Shown here: in pieces, positions 32,526 to 41,955 of the stretch
Layout: each line of letters opens with the position of its first letter
Position numbering within the stretch: the stretch's first letter is position 1
DNA from: a filamentous cyanobacterium CCP3
GTDB lineage: Bacteria; Cyanobacteriota; Cyanobacteriia; Phormidesmidales; Phormidesmidaceae
Length of the DNA stretch: 44,906 bases
NCBI GenBank assembly: GCA_003022385.1
Contig: PYGV01000013.1
Coordinates: 1-44,906 of the forward strand
Direction of reading: 5' to 3'
Program-made: the position numbers and the translations under genes
The notes under the pieces: generated by a model
Told to the model about the DNA's origin: nothing
The model's input: only the letters and a program-made list of their open reading frames with translations
Database searches by the model: none

Positions 32526-33371
32526 CTAACCCTGGGGCTGAACGGCTAGCTCCGGCAGGCGAACTTGGCTAACTTTGGGCTGATGACCGAGCCACTGTAC
32601 GGCAAGTCGCTTAAAGTCGACCGCCGACCCGCTGACGTAAAACTCCGTGGACCAGGCCGGAACACTGCTGCGCAGTCCGAGAGCATCGAGTTCTTGAGCG
32701 GCAGCGGCCACCATTGATACAGCCGGGTCAACGTACTGCATTGTGCTGGGCAAAATTGACGTCAGCACCGGAGCCAGGTGAGGATAGTGGGTGCACCCGT
32801 ATACCAGCGTGTCGATGTTGGCTGCTACCAGCGATCGCAAGTAGGTAGCCGCAATTTGCTGAGCCTGGGGGGTGGTGATCTGGTTTTGCTCAACCAGGGG
32901 CACAAACTTAGGGCAGCCGACCTCCCACACCTGACAGGTCGGTGAAATTTCCTGAATGGCGTTGGTGTAGGCCTGGCTGTTGACGGTGGCCTGGGTCGCG
33001 ATTACCCCAACGCGCTTCCCCCTGAGCGCTGCCGCCTGCGCCCCTGGCCGAATGAGCCCCAGCACCGGAAATGGAAACTCGCCCTGCACCTGGTCAAGGG
33101 CCAGAGCTGAACTCGTGTTGCAGGCCATCATCACCATCTTGACGCCCTGCTCAGCCATCCAGGTCAAGATTTGGCGGACAAAGTAGAGAATCTCTTCTGG
33201 CGATCGCGATCCGTAGGGCAGCCGCGCCGTGTCGCCAAAATACAGCACCGACTCGTTGGGAAGCTGTCGATAGATTTCGCGCAGCACCGTCAGGCCGCCT
33301 ACCCCACTGTCAAAAATGCCGATAGGAGCAGGTCTCGTGGTCAGCAGACGGTGATTCAGCCCGTAGTTCAT
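32526..33371 (-). CDS. murI: Glutamate racemase MurI
   Basis: A 281-residue cofactor-independent racemase producing D-glutamate for peptidoglycan. APIGIFDSGVGGLTVLREI carries the substrate Asp-Ser, followed by YFGDTARLPYGSRSPEEI. The two catalytic cysteines are visible in MMACNTSSALAL and LVYGCTHYPHLAPV. Length is typical. ATG 33371 has no strong ribosome binding site; the family usually starts about 10-15 residues before the DSGVGG motif, which fits. The gene is divergent from the sigma factor gene across a 1-kb spacer. Confidence 0.95.
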   Translation of the reverse strand: MNYGLNHRLLTTRPAPIGIFDSGVGGLTVLREIYRQLPNESVLYFGDTARLPYGSRSPEEILYFVRQILTWMAEQGVKMVMMACNTSSALALDQVQGEFPFPVLGLIRPGAQAAALRGKRVGVIATQATVNSQAYTNAIQEISPTCQVWEVGCPKFVPLVEQNQITTPQAQQIAATYLRSLVAANIDTLVYGCTHYPHLAPVLTSILPSTMQYVDPAVSMVAAAAQELDALGLRSSVPAWSTEFYVSGSAVDFKRLAVQWLGHQPKVSQVRLPELAVQPQG

Positions 33372-33941
33372 GGGTACTTATGTCTATATAATGAAAAAAT
33401 AATCTCACTGAGTCTACCGGGTTTAGGCAGATTTCGGTTGGGGTTTTTAGACTGATTTTGGTGCCAGTTCTGAGACGGGGTGAGCGTAACTACCAACCCC
33501 TGAGAAGGCGTGCTGCTGCACAACGCACCGAGATCACAAGCTAGGCCCAGCGGGAGGCCAGAGTCCGCCCGCCAGGGTTTGTAGTATGGCGTCCACGCCG
33601 CCATAGAGCTGCCATATCGCCGACACACCGCTGTTATATGGTTCCGATACGTTGATATCGAGGGATCTTGATCTAAGCTGCCCAAGCTAATTGTCCAGGG
33701 GGCGATCGCTGACCTAGTTAGTCAGGTTCGGTTTTCCCAGGGGGGAAGCCCCATTGGACAAAGCGATGAGGTCCGGCATTATCTATATAGACAAAGGTTC
33801 TGCCCGGTGTGGCTACTTAAGTCTGATGATTCTGGAACTGACACATCTGATGCAGACCATTACGCAGGAGCTAGCTACTCTAAACCATGGAAACAAAGGC
33901 GAGTCCCTAGCCGTCAAACAGGCAACTACAACTTGTAACAC

Positions 33942-33970
33942 TTTACGCAACTCGAAAGTTGTTATATTCT
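33942..33970 (+). promoter_or_regulatory. Possible distal promoter of the sigma factor gene
   Basis: TTTACG (33942-33947) and TATTCT (33965-33970) are spaced by 17 bases. A small hairpin CAACT-CGAA-AGTTG (33948-33961) sits in the spacer. It would give a leader of about 440 bases before the sigma gene. Weak consensus match. Confidence 0.25.
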
Positions 33971-34114
33971 GAAGGAGTAAACTCATAATGCCTTCGAGTT
34001 TGAGCCTAGGGGTTGACCTCGGCGCTTTACTCAACCTGCTTTTTCACGACTCAGGCTGTCGGCCTCAGCGCTGGTGCTCTTAGCTGCTTCTCCTAGAGTC
34101 ATTGCCTCGCTCAG

Positions 34115-34144
34115 TTGCTTCACCTCGATAGAGGTGCGTTGCAA
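34115..34144 (+). other. Stem-loop in the sigma factor leader
   Basis: CACCTC (34121-34126), loop GATA, GAGGTG (34131-34136), extended by TTGC (34115-34118) with GCAA (34141-34144) across an internal loop. A second hairpin (34160-34177) follows 15 bases later, with overlapping alternative pairing TCCTGA/TCAGGA. Confidence 0.4.
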
Positions 34145-34421
34145 GTGATTAATTTAATCCTGATCTTTAAGGATCAGCTCAGGAAATTATAGGACGCTGG
34201 TTTTGAATGAGTTGGGCACCGATGAGAGATGCAGCGTGCCCGCTCTCGGTTTCACCCACAGTTAGCAGGTTAGCTCAGTTCTGCAGAGTCAGCCATTCTT
34301 TGGATTTCAGGTATTGAGAACGGGTTCTATCGGGTCACCATTGCTTCAATTTTTTGACTTTCAGGTTTCTAGGGTTTCGGTTTCGGCGTATTCGCACTGT
34401 CAGTGGAGGAAAGGTTAATTT

Positions 34422-35405
34422 ATGGCTAAGACAAAGACACGCACAATAAAAAGTAAGCCCCTCTACAGTGCTGACGCTGTAAGAACCTACCTCCATGAGA
34501 TTGGTCGGGTGCCCCTGTTGACCCACGAAGAAGAAATTATCTTCGGTAAACAGGTGCAGTCCTACATGGCGCTGCTAGAGCAAAAGGATGGCCTGGCGGA
34601 GTCTCTAGACCACGAGCCCAGTCAGGCCGAGTGGGCTGAGGCGGCCGGGCTGAGCGAAGAGCAGCTCGACCAAGTCGTTCGCCAGGGTGAGCGAGCCAAG
34701 CGCAAAATGATCGAGGCCAACCTGCGCCTGGTCGTTGCGATCGCCAAAAAGTACCAGAAGCGTAACCTGGAGTTTCTCGATCTAATTCAGGAAGGCACCC
34801 TGGGGCTGGAGCGCGGCGTTGAGAAGTTTGACCCCACCAAGGGCTATAAGTTCTCAACCTACGCCTACTGGTGGATTCGCCAGGCGATTACTCGCGCGAT
34901 CGCCCAGCAGGCGCGCACCATTCGCCTGCCCATTCACATCACCGAAAAGCTCAACAAGATCAAGCGTGTGCAGCGCGAGCTGTCTCAGCAGCTGGGCCGC
35001 AGCCCCAACGCCAACGAAATTGGCGAAGCGCTGGAGCTAGAGCCGAAGCAGATTCGCGAGTTTTTGGTGCTGGCGCGGCAGCCGATTTCTCTGGATGTGC
35101 GCATTGGCGACAACCAGGATACCGAGCTGCAAGAGCTGCTTGAAGACGATGGCATTTCGCCCGAAACCTTCACCGCTCAGGAGTCGCTCAAGCAGGATAT
35201 TCGCAACCTGCTCTCTGAGCTTACCCCTCAGCAAAAAGAAGTGATTACCCTCCGCTACGGCTTAGAAGACGGCAACGAGCTGTCGCTGGCCAAGGTGGGC
35301 AACCGCATGAACATCAGCCGGGAACGGGTGCGCCAGCTCGAGCAGCAGGCCCTCAAGCACCTGCGCCGCCGCAAGGCCACGATGCACGGCTACATCGCCA
35401 GCTAA
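34422..35405 (+). CDS. Group 2 sigma-70 family RNA polymerase sigma factor
   Basis: A 327-residue sigma factor with regions 1.2 to 4.2. Region 1.2 is [20 protein letters not shown]; region 2 is [20 protein letters not shown] then [20 protein letters not shown] and [20 protein letters not shown] (-10 recognition and melting); region 4 is [20 protein letters not shown] with [18 protein letters not shown] (-35 recognition). It lacks the long N terminus and full length of the primary factor SigA, so it is a SigB/C/D/E-type alternative factor used in stress, dark or nutrient responses. Which one cannot be decided. AGGAAAGG at 34408-34415 serves ATG 34422. A long structured leader precedes it. Confidence 0.93.
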   Translation: MAKTKTRTIKSKPLYSADAVRTYLHEIGRVPLLTHEEEIIFGKQVQSYMALLEQKDGLAESLDHEPSQAEWAEAAGLSEEQLDQVVRQGERAKRKMIEANLRLVVAIAKKYQKRNLEFLDLIQEGTLGLERGVEKFDPTKGYKFSTYAYWWIRQAITRAIAQQARTIRLPIHITEKLNKIKRVQRELSQQLGRSPNANEIGEALELEPKQIREFLVLARQPISLDVRIGDNQDTELQELLEDDGISPETFTAQESLKQDIRNLLSELTPQQKEVITLRYGLEDGNELSLAKVGNRMNISRERVRQLEQQALKHLRRRKATMHGYIAS

Positions 35406-35460
35406 TCGGCTGCCGCCAATTTCTTGCCCCTCAGTTCCGGATGCTCTGTGTCCAGCGCTG

Positions 35461-35478
35461 GGGGCATTTTTATGCCCC
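35461..35478 (+). terminator. Hairpin downstream of the sigma factor gene
   Basis: GGGGCAT (35461-35467), loop TTTT, ATGCCCC (35472-35478). The T run is in the loop and none follows, so termination is uncertain; it begins 55 bases after the stop codon. Confidence 0.4.
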
Positions 35479-35600
35479 TGGCTACGACCCTTGTTCAGTG
35501 CCCTTGACCTTCAAACGGAGGCCGCTAGAACGCCGGTTCCGCATTCGCTGCCCCTTCAAGGATCTACATTGGAATGTTCGTCAGCGGCTTTGCCCCGTAA

Positions 35601-35627
35601 CCTGAGCGGCAGAGCCGCAAACTCAGG
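35601..35627 (-). terminator. Hairpin downstream of the diguanylate cyclase gene
   Basis: CCTGAG (35601-35606) pairs with CTCAGG (35622-35627), and CGGC (35607-35610) with GCCG (35614-35617). The element lies 77 bases beyond the minus-strand stop at 35704. No T run. Confidence 0.3.
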
Positions 35628-35703
35628 GTGCCCAGACGGAGCCAGGGCACCAGGATAGGACTGTCGTTTGGGTACTGTACCGCTGCTCCGGACAGGTACT
35701 CAC

Positions 35704-37455
35704 TTACGCGATTTGACCAACGCTGTAAAGCCAGGTTTCGGCCTGGGTTTGGTTACGGCCTGAGTGCTTCGCTCGATAGAGAGCCTGGTCAGCTTTGCTA
35801 ATCAGATCGTTGATGTGGGGTAGCGGCGTGTTTGGGTCTGGGTTAGCGGGCCAGCACGACAGCCCCACGCTGGCCGTAATTGAGAGCGGGTCGCTGCCGC
35901 TGTCGAAGGGGGTGGCTGCAATGACCTGGCGCAGCCGCTCCGCTCCGCTCCAGGCCTGGGTCTGGTCGGTCTCAGGCATCATGAGAATAAATTCTTCGCC
36001 GCCGTAGCGGGCTAAAATATCGCTCTGGCGCAGGTTGGCTTTAATCCGCAGGGCAATGTCGCGCAGCACGGCATCGCCCGCTAGGTGGCCGTAAGTGTCG
36101 TTGATGACCTTGAAATGGTCAATGTCAACCATGAGCAGGGTGACGGGGCGATTGCAGCGGGCCGATCGCGCCAGTTCCTGGCTGGCTAGCTCAATGAAGT
36201 GACGGCGGTTGTAGACGTGGGTGAGCGAATCGCGCATGGCTAACTCCTCCAGGGCGGTTTGGGCAGCTTTGATCTCGGTAATGTCCTCGACGGCTCCCTC
36301 GTAGTACTGAATGGTGCCGGTGGCATCGGCGATCGCCCTGGCTACCACCCGTACCCACAGGTTGCGGCCGTCTGATCGCAGTAGATTTAGCTCGCAGTCC
36401 TTCAGGGTGCCTGCCTGCCCCAGGTAGTCTCGCCAGAGCATGGCCTGAGCCCGATCGCTCACCGGACTGCTGGGCTGAATAGGGCTAGCCTGCAAAAGAT
36501 CTGCGATCGTGTCAAAGCCAAAGATGCTCAGCAGTGCTGGGTTGCCATCGAGAGGTCGCCCCTCGACGCTAAAGCGGCACAGCCCAATCGGTACTTGGTG
36601 AATCAGGCTGCGGTAGCGAGATTCTGATGCTTTTAGCTGGTCGGCCACCCGTCGGGCAGCGGTAATGTCGTGCAGAAAGGTGACCAGGGCCGGGTGATTG
36701 CGAATATCTACGGCAATGACGTAGATTTCAACCGCAATGATTTCGCCTGTCCGACCCAAAAGCTGCCCCTCCTCGGGGCCAGAAAAGGTCTGGCCCAGGG
36801 CGCTTAAATCGTGTTCTGGAGCCAGCGTGACCAGGTCGGCAAGGCTCAACGCTTTGAGATCCTGGCTGCTGTAGCCAATCCACTGTATTAGGCGCGGGTT
36901 GCCGTAGACCAGCCGGTTGTTTTGAAAAACAGCCACCCCCACGTTGGCCTGCTCTACGATCGATTGAAACAGCAGCAGCGCTTCACGCCCCTGCTCCAAT
37001 AGCCTTGGATAGCTCTGGATAGCCCTGGCCGTCGAACCGCCTGCATCGCCTGCATGGCCAGAGGCTGAACCGAGGGGTGAGAGAGGTGAGTCTAGGCTGT
37101 CTCGCAGACCTTCAGCAGCTTCTAAGTGGTGTAGGGCCAGCTCAAAACAGGCCATCGACTTGTAGGTTTGAGCCAGCTGGCGGTGGCACTCGTAGAGATC
37201 GTTGAAGCTGTGCTGCTCTAGGGCAATGGCGATCGCCTGCTGAATGGACGCCACCGACAGCGACGGTTGCCCCTGCTCCAGGTGGGTATATCCCAACCGC
37301 TGTAGGGCCAAAACCTGGGCTGTGGGATGACAGCTTTGCTGGGCTAGACGTAGGGCTTGCTCGAAGGCGGCTAGGGCCTGGATGTAGTTGCCCCGGGCTA
37401 AAAAGTCTTCGCCGCTGCTCAGCCAGTTAGCGACTTGAAAGGGAAGTGGAGGCAT
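35704..37455 (-). CDS. Diguanylate cyclase with TPR and two PAS domains
   Basis: A 583-residue cytoplasmic signalling protein. Residues 1-115 contain tetratricopeptide-like repeats (GNYIQALAAFEQALRLAQQ, QPSLSVASIQQAIAIALEQ, and a third), then two PAS domains (about 160-275 and 285-400, the second ending IQYYEGAVEDITEIK). The GGDEF domain (about 405-575) has the active-site RYGGEEFILMMPETD, an upstream RQSD inhibitory site, and DIDHFKVINDTYGHLAGD. Intact motifs predict c-di-GMP synthesis with product inhibition. No transmembrane segments. Input is unknown; TPR plus PAS suggests protein and small-molecule or redox sensing. The small 91-codon gene follows upstream on the same strand. Confidence 0.93.
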   Translation of the reverse strand: MPPLPFQVANWLSSGEDFLARGNYIQALAAFEQALRLAQQSCHPTAQVLALQRLGYTHLEQGQPSLSVASIQQAIAIALEQHSFNDLYECHRQLAQTYKSMACFELALHHLEAAEGLRDSLDSPLSPLGSASGHAGDAGGSTARAIQSYPRLLEQGREALLLFQSIVEQANVGVAVFQNNRLVYGNPRLIQWIGYSSQDLKALSLADLVTLAPEHDLSALGQTFSGPEEGQLLGRTGEIIAVEIYVIAVDIRNHPALVTFLHDITAARRVADQLKASESRYRSLIHQVPIGLCRFSVEGRPLDGNPALLSIFGFDTIADLLQASPIQPSSPVSDRAQAMLWRDYLGQAGTLKDCELNLLRSDGRNLWVRVVARAIADATGTIQYYEGAVEDITEIKAAQTALEELAMRDSLTHVYNRRHFIELASQELARSARCNRPVTLLMVDIDHFKVINDTYGHLAGDAVLRDIALRIKANLRQSDILARYGGEEFILMMPETDQTQAWSGAERLRQVIAATPFDSGSDPLSITASVGLSCWPANPDPNTPLPHINDLISKADQALYRAKHSGRNQTQAETWLYSVGQIA

Positions 37456-37520
37456 AGATGAACGAGCGTGAGAAAAGGAGCAGGGGCTAAACTACAGGGC
37501 TGAACCGGAGCCGGTACTGC

Positions 37521-37796
37521 TTAAAACTCACCCGTAATGCGCTTCTCAAACTCTTGGCGCACCGACTCTGCAATGGCGATCGCTTCAGGGTAGATATCGG
37601 CGTGGGATTCTTTGAGCCAGGCAAGCAAGCGGCTAAACTGGGCGTTGCGCAGCTCCAGGTCGGCCTGAAAGATGGAGGCGGTGGCCATGTGCTGAGCATA
37701 AGTAGGCGAATGCCCCTGCCTCACAAACTGGGCTGTCAAGGCCACAAGGGCTTCCTTGCGAACATCGGGCTGGCTTGAAGCCATCGGAAATTCCAT
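37521..37796 (-). CDS. Small conserved-looking hypothetical protein
   Basis: A 91-residue helical protein (MEFPMASSQPDVRKEALV start; later YAQHMATASIFQADLELRNA and AIAIAESVRQEFEKRI). I recognise no family. A longer frame begins at 37895, but its first 33 residues look non-coding; ATG 37796 has AGGAG (complement of about 37808-37812) upstream. It lies 65 bases before the diguanylate cyclase gene on the same strand, so it may be co-transcribed with it and could be a partner protein, though nothing in the sequence shows that. Confidence 0.6.
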   Translation of the reverse strand: MEFPMASSQPDVRKEALVALTAQFVRQGHSPTYAQHMATASIFQADLELRNAQFSRLLAWLKESHADIYPEAIAIAESVRQEFEKRITGEF

Positions 37797-38410
37797 GGTG
37801 CAGTTTCTCCTGGGGTACAACAACTCCTCAGCGGCAACCAGTTCTACCGTCCAAGTCTTTTGCCTAGCATGCCCACCTGCCAGTGCCCATCCCAATTTGC
37901 AAGAAAAAGTAACTCTATACTCGGCGGTGACTGATGGTCTGCCAACACCCCACAGGCGGCAGGCTTAATCAAATCAACGCCCAAATGAATGACAATCGAC
38001 AGTTCCCTCTGCTGGCTCGCCCTACCGTTAACCTGTCACCGCTGAGTTGAAATGTCTAAACTGGACAGGGGCTTATCAAGTCACTGGTTCTAAGGGCTGC
38101 CCAACGGTCAATCGCCTCCGTTGTTTGACAGGATTCGTTCTGTGGCCGCAAACCTGATTGACTTGTGATCAAGGTCCCCGCTTCTTGATGACGTGCCAGG
38201 TTACAAAACTTCGTGAAAAAGCTGTGGTCGGCTAACAGAGTTGAAGCAAATCAAAAGTTTCTCAAGCCCAGCCAGCTCCGCCCTTTAGCATGCAGAGAGA
38301 CATGGCTAATGATTTTTTGGCCCTGGCAGTTAATTCGCAAGTTCTAGGTGCATGTCCTTAACATCGACAAAGTCCTGCACCTTTCGCAACATCTCCGCAG
38401 GAGAGTAGCC
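37797..38410. other. Divergent spacer upstream of coxB
   Basis: A 614-base spacer between the minus-strand small gene and coxB. It contains a hairpin CAACGG/CCGTTG (38102-38107 with 38118-38123) and several AT-rich stretches, but no credible ORF. A GTG-initiated frame from 38348 enters coxB, but is better explained as leader. Confidence 0.4.
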
Positions 38411-39442
38411 ATGAAACAAATTCCCGCCCCCTTTTGGACGCTGGTTCTCGGTATCGCAGTCACCCTGATAAGTCTGTGGGTGGGGCAAAATCACAATCTG
38501 CTGCCGGTGCAGGCCTCAGAGCAGGCACCGCTAGTCGATGATCTCTTTGACGTGATGGTCACCATTGGCACCGCTCTGTTTATTGTGGTGCAGGGCGCGA
38601 TCGTCTACTCGCTGATTCGCTTTCGCCGTCGCGAGGGCGACGACACCGACGGTCCCCCGATCGAGGGCAACCTGCCGCTAGAGGCTTTCTGGACCGCTAT
38701 TCCCAGCATTATTGTGGTGGGCCTGGGGCTTTACAGCGTCGTTGTGTTTCAGGAGATGGGCGGTTTTTCGCCGGGTGGGCACCACGGCCACGGCGCTATG
38801 GTCGCGATGGCTCCGCAACAGTCGGTGATCGATGTAGCCCCGCTGCTGGCTCAGATGGGCCCCGGTGAGAATGTCGATGCCGATGTCTACTCTAAAACTC
38901 AGGTATACGGTTTTGGGGCCAGTCCGCTGATGCAGCTCAACCAGCCCGACGTAACGGTGAATGTGACCGGCATGCAGTACGCCTGGATCTTTCGCTATCC
39001 CGACACGGGCATTACCGACGGTGAGCTGCACGTGCCTGTCGGTAAAGACGTTCAGCTCAACATTGAGGCCCAGGACGTGATTCACTCCTTTTGGGTGCCG
39101 CAGTTTCGTCTCAAGCAGGATGCCCTGCCCGGTGAACCCGCTGAGCTGCGCTTTGTCGCCACCCGCGAGGGTACCTATCCGGTGGTTTGTGCTGAGCTAT
39201 GTGGCGCGTACCACGGCGGTATGCGCACTCAGGTAATTGTTCACTCCCCCGAAGACTATGCCGATTGGGTCGCCAGCCGAGTAGCCTCAGCAACTCCCAC
39301 AACAATGGTGGCTCAGCCTTTAGAAGACGCTACCAGCGCTGAGTACCTAGCCGCTATTGCTCCCGATTTGGCAAAATCTCCGGTACAAATTGCCCAGATG
39401 GACCAAGCTCAAATGGCTCACGGAGCCGCCCAGAGCCCTTAG
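38411..39442 (+). CDS. coxB: Cytochrome c oxidase subunit II (CoxB/CtaC)
   Basis: A 343-residue subunit that receives electrons at a dinuclear copper centre. It has an N-terminal membrane segment (about residues 5-23), a second (45-70) and a third (90-110), then a periplasmic/lumenal cupredoxin domain. The CuA ligands are visible in HSFWVPQFRLKQD and CAELCGAYHGGM (Cys-x3-Cys-x3-His-x2-Met). A His/Gly-rich loop (GGHHGHGAM) lies between the membrane part and the cupredoxin. ATG 38411 has GGAG at 38400-38403; an upstream frame from 38348 is not preferred. It is the first gene of coxBAC. Confidence 0.94.
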   Translation: MKQIPAPFWTLVLGIAVTLISLWVGQNHNLLPVQASEQAPLVDDLFDVMVTIGTALFIVVQGAIVYSLIRFRRREGDDTDGPPIEGNLPLEAFWTAIPSIIVVGLGLYSVVVFQEMGGFSPGGHHGHGAMVAMAPQQSVIDVAPLLAQMGPGENVDADVYSKTQVYGFGASPLMQLNQPDVTVNVTGMQYAWIFRYPDTGITDGELHVPVGKDVQLNIEAQDVIHSFWVPQFRLKQDALPGEPAELRFVATREGTYPVVCAELCGAYHGGMRTQVIVHSPEDYADWVASRVASATPTTMVAQPLEDATSAEYLAAIAPDLAKSPVQIAQMDQAQMAHGAAQSP

Positions 39443-39532
39443 CTCTACTTTGGCTGGAGGTTCAACTATCTCTTCAACCAATTTTCTCTGGGTTCGCCAC
39501 AGTTTTTATCGCCCTTTAGCAAGACCCAATTT

Positions 39533-41209
39533 ATGGCTCAAGCAGATGTTTCCATCAAACCCACAGAGGTGCAGGGTGGCCACGGCCATCCTGATAAGTG
39601 GAAATGGTACGACTACTTCACCTTCAACGTTGACCACAAGGTCATTGGGATTCAGTACCTGGTGACGTCATTTTTGTTTTACCTGGCGGGCGGCTTTATG
39701 GCGGTGCTGATGCGCACCGAACTGGCTACCCCTGACTCTGACTTTCTCAGCCCCGATTTGTACAACGCCTTTTTGACCAACCACGGCACGATCATGATCT
39801 TTCTGTGGATTGTGCCAGCGGCAATTGGGGGCTTTGGCAACTTCCTGATTCCGCTGATGATTGGGGCGCGGGACATGGCTTTCCCCAAGCTCAACGCCAT
39901 TGCCTTTTGGCTCAACCCCCCGGCGGGTGCGGTGCTGGCCGCCAGCTTTTTCTTGGGCGGTGGGGCCCAGTCGGGGTGGACCTCGTACCCGCCCCTGAGC
40001 GAAATTACCGCCAACCTGCCCCAAACCCTGTGGTGTGTGGCCCTGGTGATGGTGGGTACCTCATCCATTCTGGGCTCGGTGAACTTTTTGGTCACCATCT
40101 GGAAGATGCGGGTGCCCAGCATGGCCTGGGATCAGATGCCGCTGTTTTGCTGGGCCATGGTGGCGACGTCGATTTTGGCGCTGTTTGCCACGCCGGTGCT
40201 GGCGGCGGCGCTGATTTTGCTAACCTTTGACATCAACTTTGGTACCTCGTTCTTTAAACCCGATGCGGGCGGCAACGTGGTGGTGTACCAGCACCTGTTC
40301 TGGTTTTACTCGCACCCGGCGGTGTACCTAATGATTTTGCCCATCTTCGGCATCATGTCGGAGGTGATTCCGGTACACGCGCGCAAGCCGATTTTTGGCT
40401 ATAAAGCGATCGCCTATTCGTCTCTCACCATTTGCCTAGTGGGGCTGTTTGTGTGGGTGCACCACATGTTCACCAGCGGCACCGCGCCCTGGATGCGAAT
40501 TTTCTTCACCATCTCAACGCTGATTGTGGCGGTGCCCACGGGGGTAAAGATCTTTAGCTGGGTGGCAACGCTGTGGGGCGGCAAAATTCGCTACACCACC
40601 GCCATGCTGTTTGCGGTGGGGCTGCTGTCGATGTTTGTGTTTGGCGGTCTCAGCGGCGTTACCCTGGGGGCTGCGCCCTTTGATATTCATGTGCACGACA
40701 CCTACTACGTGGTGGGCCACTTCCACTACGTGCTGTTTGGTGGGTCGGTGTTTGGTATTTACTCGGGTATCTACCACTGGTTCCCCAAAATTACCGGGCG
40801 CATGCTGAATGAGCCCCTGGGCAAGGTGCACTTTGTGCTGACCTTTATCGGCACCATTCTCACTTTTACTCCCATGCACCAGCTGGGGATGCAGGGCATG
40901 CCCCGCCGGGTAGCCATGTACGACCCGCAGTTCGCCGACCTGAATCAGCTGGTTACCGTTGGGGCCTATATTCTGGCGGTTTCGGTGATTCCTTTCTACT
41001 TCAACGTGATCTGGAGCTGGAGATCCGGTAAAGAGGCTGGCCCCAATCCCTGGAATGCCCTAACCCTGGAGTGGACCACCGACTCACCGCCGATTATCGA
41101 GAACTGGGAGGTGCTGCCGGTGCTGACCCACGGTCCCTACGAGTACGGCATGGACAAGGTCGACCAGGTGGGTCCAGCGGGAGAGCCCACTGAGGCAACC
41201 CAGGCATAA
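39533..41209 (+). CDS. coxA: Cytochrome c oxidase subunit I (CoxA/CtaD)
   Basis: A 558-residue, 12-helix haem-copper oxidase catalytic subunit. Low-spin haem ligands are in FLTNHGTIMIFLW and VVGHFHYVLFGG; the CuB/crosslinked-Tyr motif is FYSHPAVYLMILP and the following CuB His pair is WVHHMFTSG. The Glu usual at the end of the D proton channel (HPEVY) is replaced here, with the YSHP form typical of the A2 subgroup of haem-copper oxidases. It is the main aerobic terminal oxidase in thylakoid or plasma membrane respiration. It starts 90 bases after coxB with no strong ribosome binding site. Confidence 0.96.
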   Translation: MAQADVSIKPTEVQGGHGHPDKWKWYDYFTFNVDHKVIGIQYLVTSFLFYLAGGFMAVLMRTELATPDSDFLSPDLYNAFLTNHGTIMIFLWIVPAAIGGFGNFLIPLMIGARDMAFPKLNAIAFWLNPPAGAVLAASFFLGGGAQSGWTSYPPLSEITANLPQTLWCVALVMVGTSSILGSVNFLVTIWKMRVPSMAWDQMPLFCWAMVATSILALFATPVLAAALILLTFDINFGTSFFKPDAGGNVVVYQHLFWFYSHPAVYLMILPIFGIMSEVIPVHARKPIFGYKAIAYSSLTICLVGLFVWVHHMFTSGTAPWMRIFFTISTLIVAVPTGVKIFSWVATLWGGKIRYTTAMLFAVGLLSMFVFGGLSGVTLGAAPFDIHVHDTYYVVGHFHYVLFGGSVFGIYSGIYHWFPKITGRMLNEPLGKVHFVLTFIGTILTFTPMHQLGMQGMPRRVAMYDPQFADLNQLVTVGAYILAVSVIPFYFNVIWSWRSGKEAGPNPWNALTLEWTTDSPPIIENWEVLPVLTHGPYEYGMDKVDQVGPAGEPTEATQA

Positions 41210-41320
41210 GGGTGTGGGATCACCGTCAGTGAGCTCTTGGTGATCCCCACCGCCTGCTTGTCTCCCGACCTTCTCTACTCACCTCTGCTCACTCACCTGC
41301 CCTTTACCCTCTGATAGCTT

Positions 41321-41938
41321 ATGCAAGGCGCGATTGACTCTACTACCGCTGCGGCCAATGGCCACGCCGTAGCCGCCCACGAAGAGCACCAGGATTTGCG
41401 GGTGCTGGGACTGATTACCTTTCTGGCCTCAGAATTTTTGATGTTCGCGGGCTTTTTTGCGGTGTTTTTAGTGTTTCGCGGCAGTGCTGCCGAATGGCCG
41501 CCGAAAGAGACCGAGGTGGAACTGCTGCTGCCCGCCGTCAACACGCTGATTCTGGTGTCGAGCAGCTGGGTGATCAACCTGGGCACTAAGGCCATCAAGA
41601 AGAATGACCTGGCCGGTATGCGCAAGTGGTTTGGTATCACCGCCGCCATGGGCGCGGTCTTTCTGGCCGGGCAGGTGTATGAGTATATGAACCTGGGCTA
41701 CGGCCTCAAGACCAACCTGTTCAGCAACTGCTTTTACCTGACGACGGGCTTTCACGGGGCGCACGTGTTTATCGGGCTGGTGCTGATTTTGGGTGTGCTG
41801 TGGCGATCGCGCCGCGCTAACCACTACACCGATATCACCCACACTGGCCCTGAGATGGCCGAGATCTACTGGCACTTTGTGGACGTGGTGTGGATTGTGC
41901 TGTTCACCCTAATTTACCTGCTAACGTTGCTGAATTAG
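41321..41938 (+). CDS. coxC: Cytochrome c oxidase subunit III (CoxC/CtaE)
   Basis: A 205-residue membrane protein with five hydrophobic segments. LGLITFLASEFLMFAGFFAV, SSSWVINLGTKAI, FYLTTGFHGAHVFIGLVLIL and YWHFVDVVWIVLFTLIYLL are the conserved subunit III helices. Subunit III stabilises the oxidase and its proton uptake. The N-terminal two helices found in mitochondrial subunit III are absent, which is normal in bacteria. It follows coxA after 111 bases and is followed within 20 bases by a strong terminator, marking the operon end. Confidence 0.95.
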   Translation: MQGAIDSTTAAANGHAVAAHEEHQDLRVLGLITFLASEFLMFAGFFAVFLVFRGSAAEWPPKETEVELLLPAVNTLILVSSSWVINLGTKAIKKNDLAGMRKWFGITAAMGAVFLAGQVYEYMNLGYGLKTNLFSNCFYLTTGFHGAHVFIGLVLILGVLWRSRRANHYTDITHTGPEMAEIYWHFVDVVWIVLFTLIYLLTLLN

Positions 41939-41955
41939 ACGCGCTAAAAGCTGTA

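Larger units (their letters stand above)
33372..34421. other. One-kilobase spacer upstream of the sigma factor gene
   Basis: This 1050-base region between divergent murI and sigma genes contains no recognisable gene. A 72-codon ORF (33754-33972) has no family match and no ribosome binding site. A promoter-like TTTACG - 17 bases - TATTCT occurs at 33942-33970. Just after it AAGGAG (33972-33977) precedes a 31-codon ORF (33988-34083). Downstream are stem-loops at 34115-34144 (TTGC/GCAA outside CACCTC-GATA-GAGGTG) and 34160-34177 (CTGATC/GATCAG). The layout suggests a long regulated 5' leader. Confidence 0.4.

Noticed and set aside
33754-33972. 72-codon ORF upstream of the sigma factor gene
   Set aside because: No domain, no ribosome binding site; lies in a non-coding leader region and ends within the promoter-like sequence.
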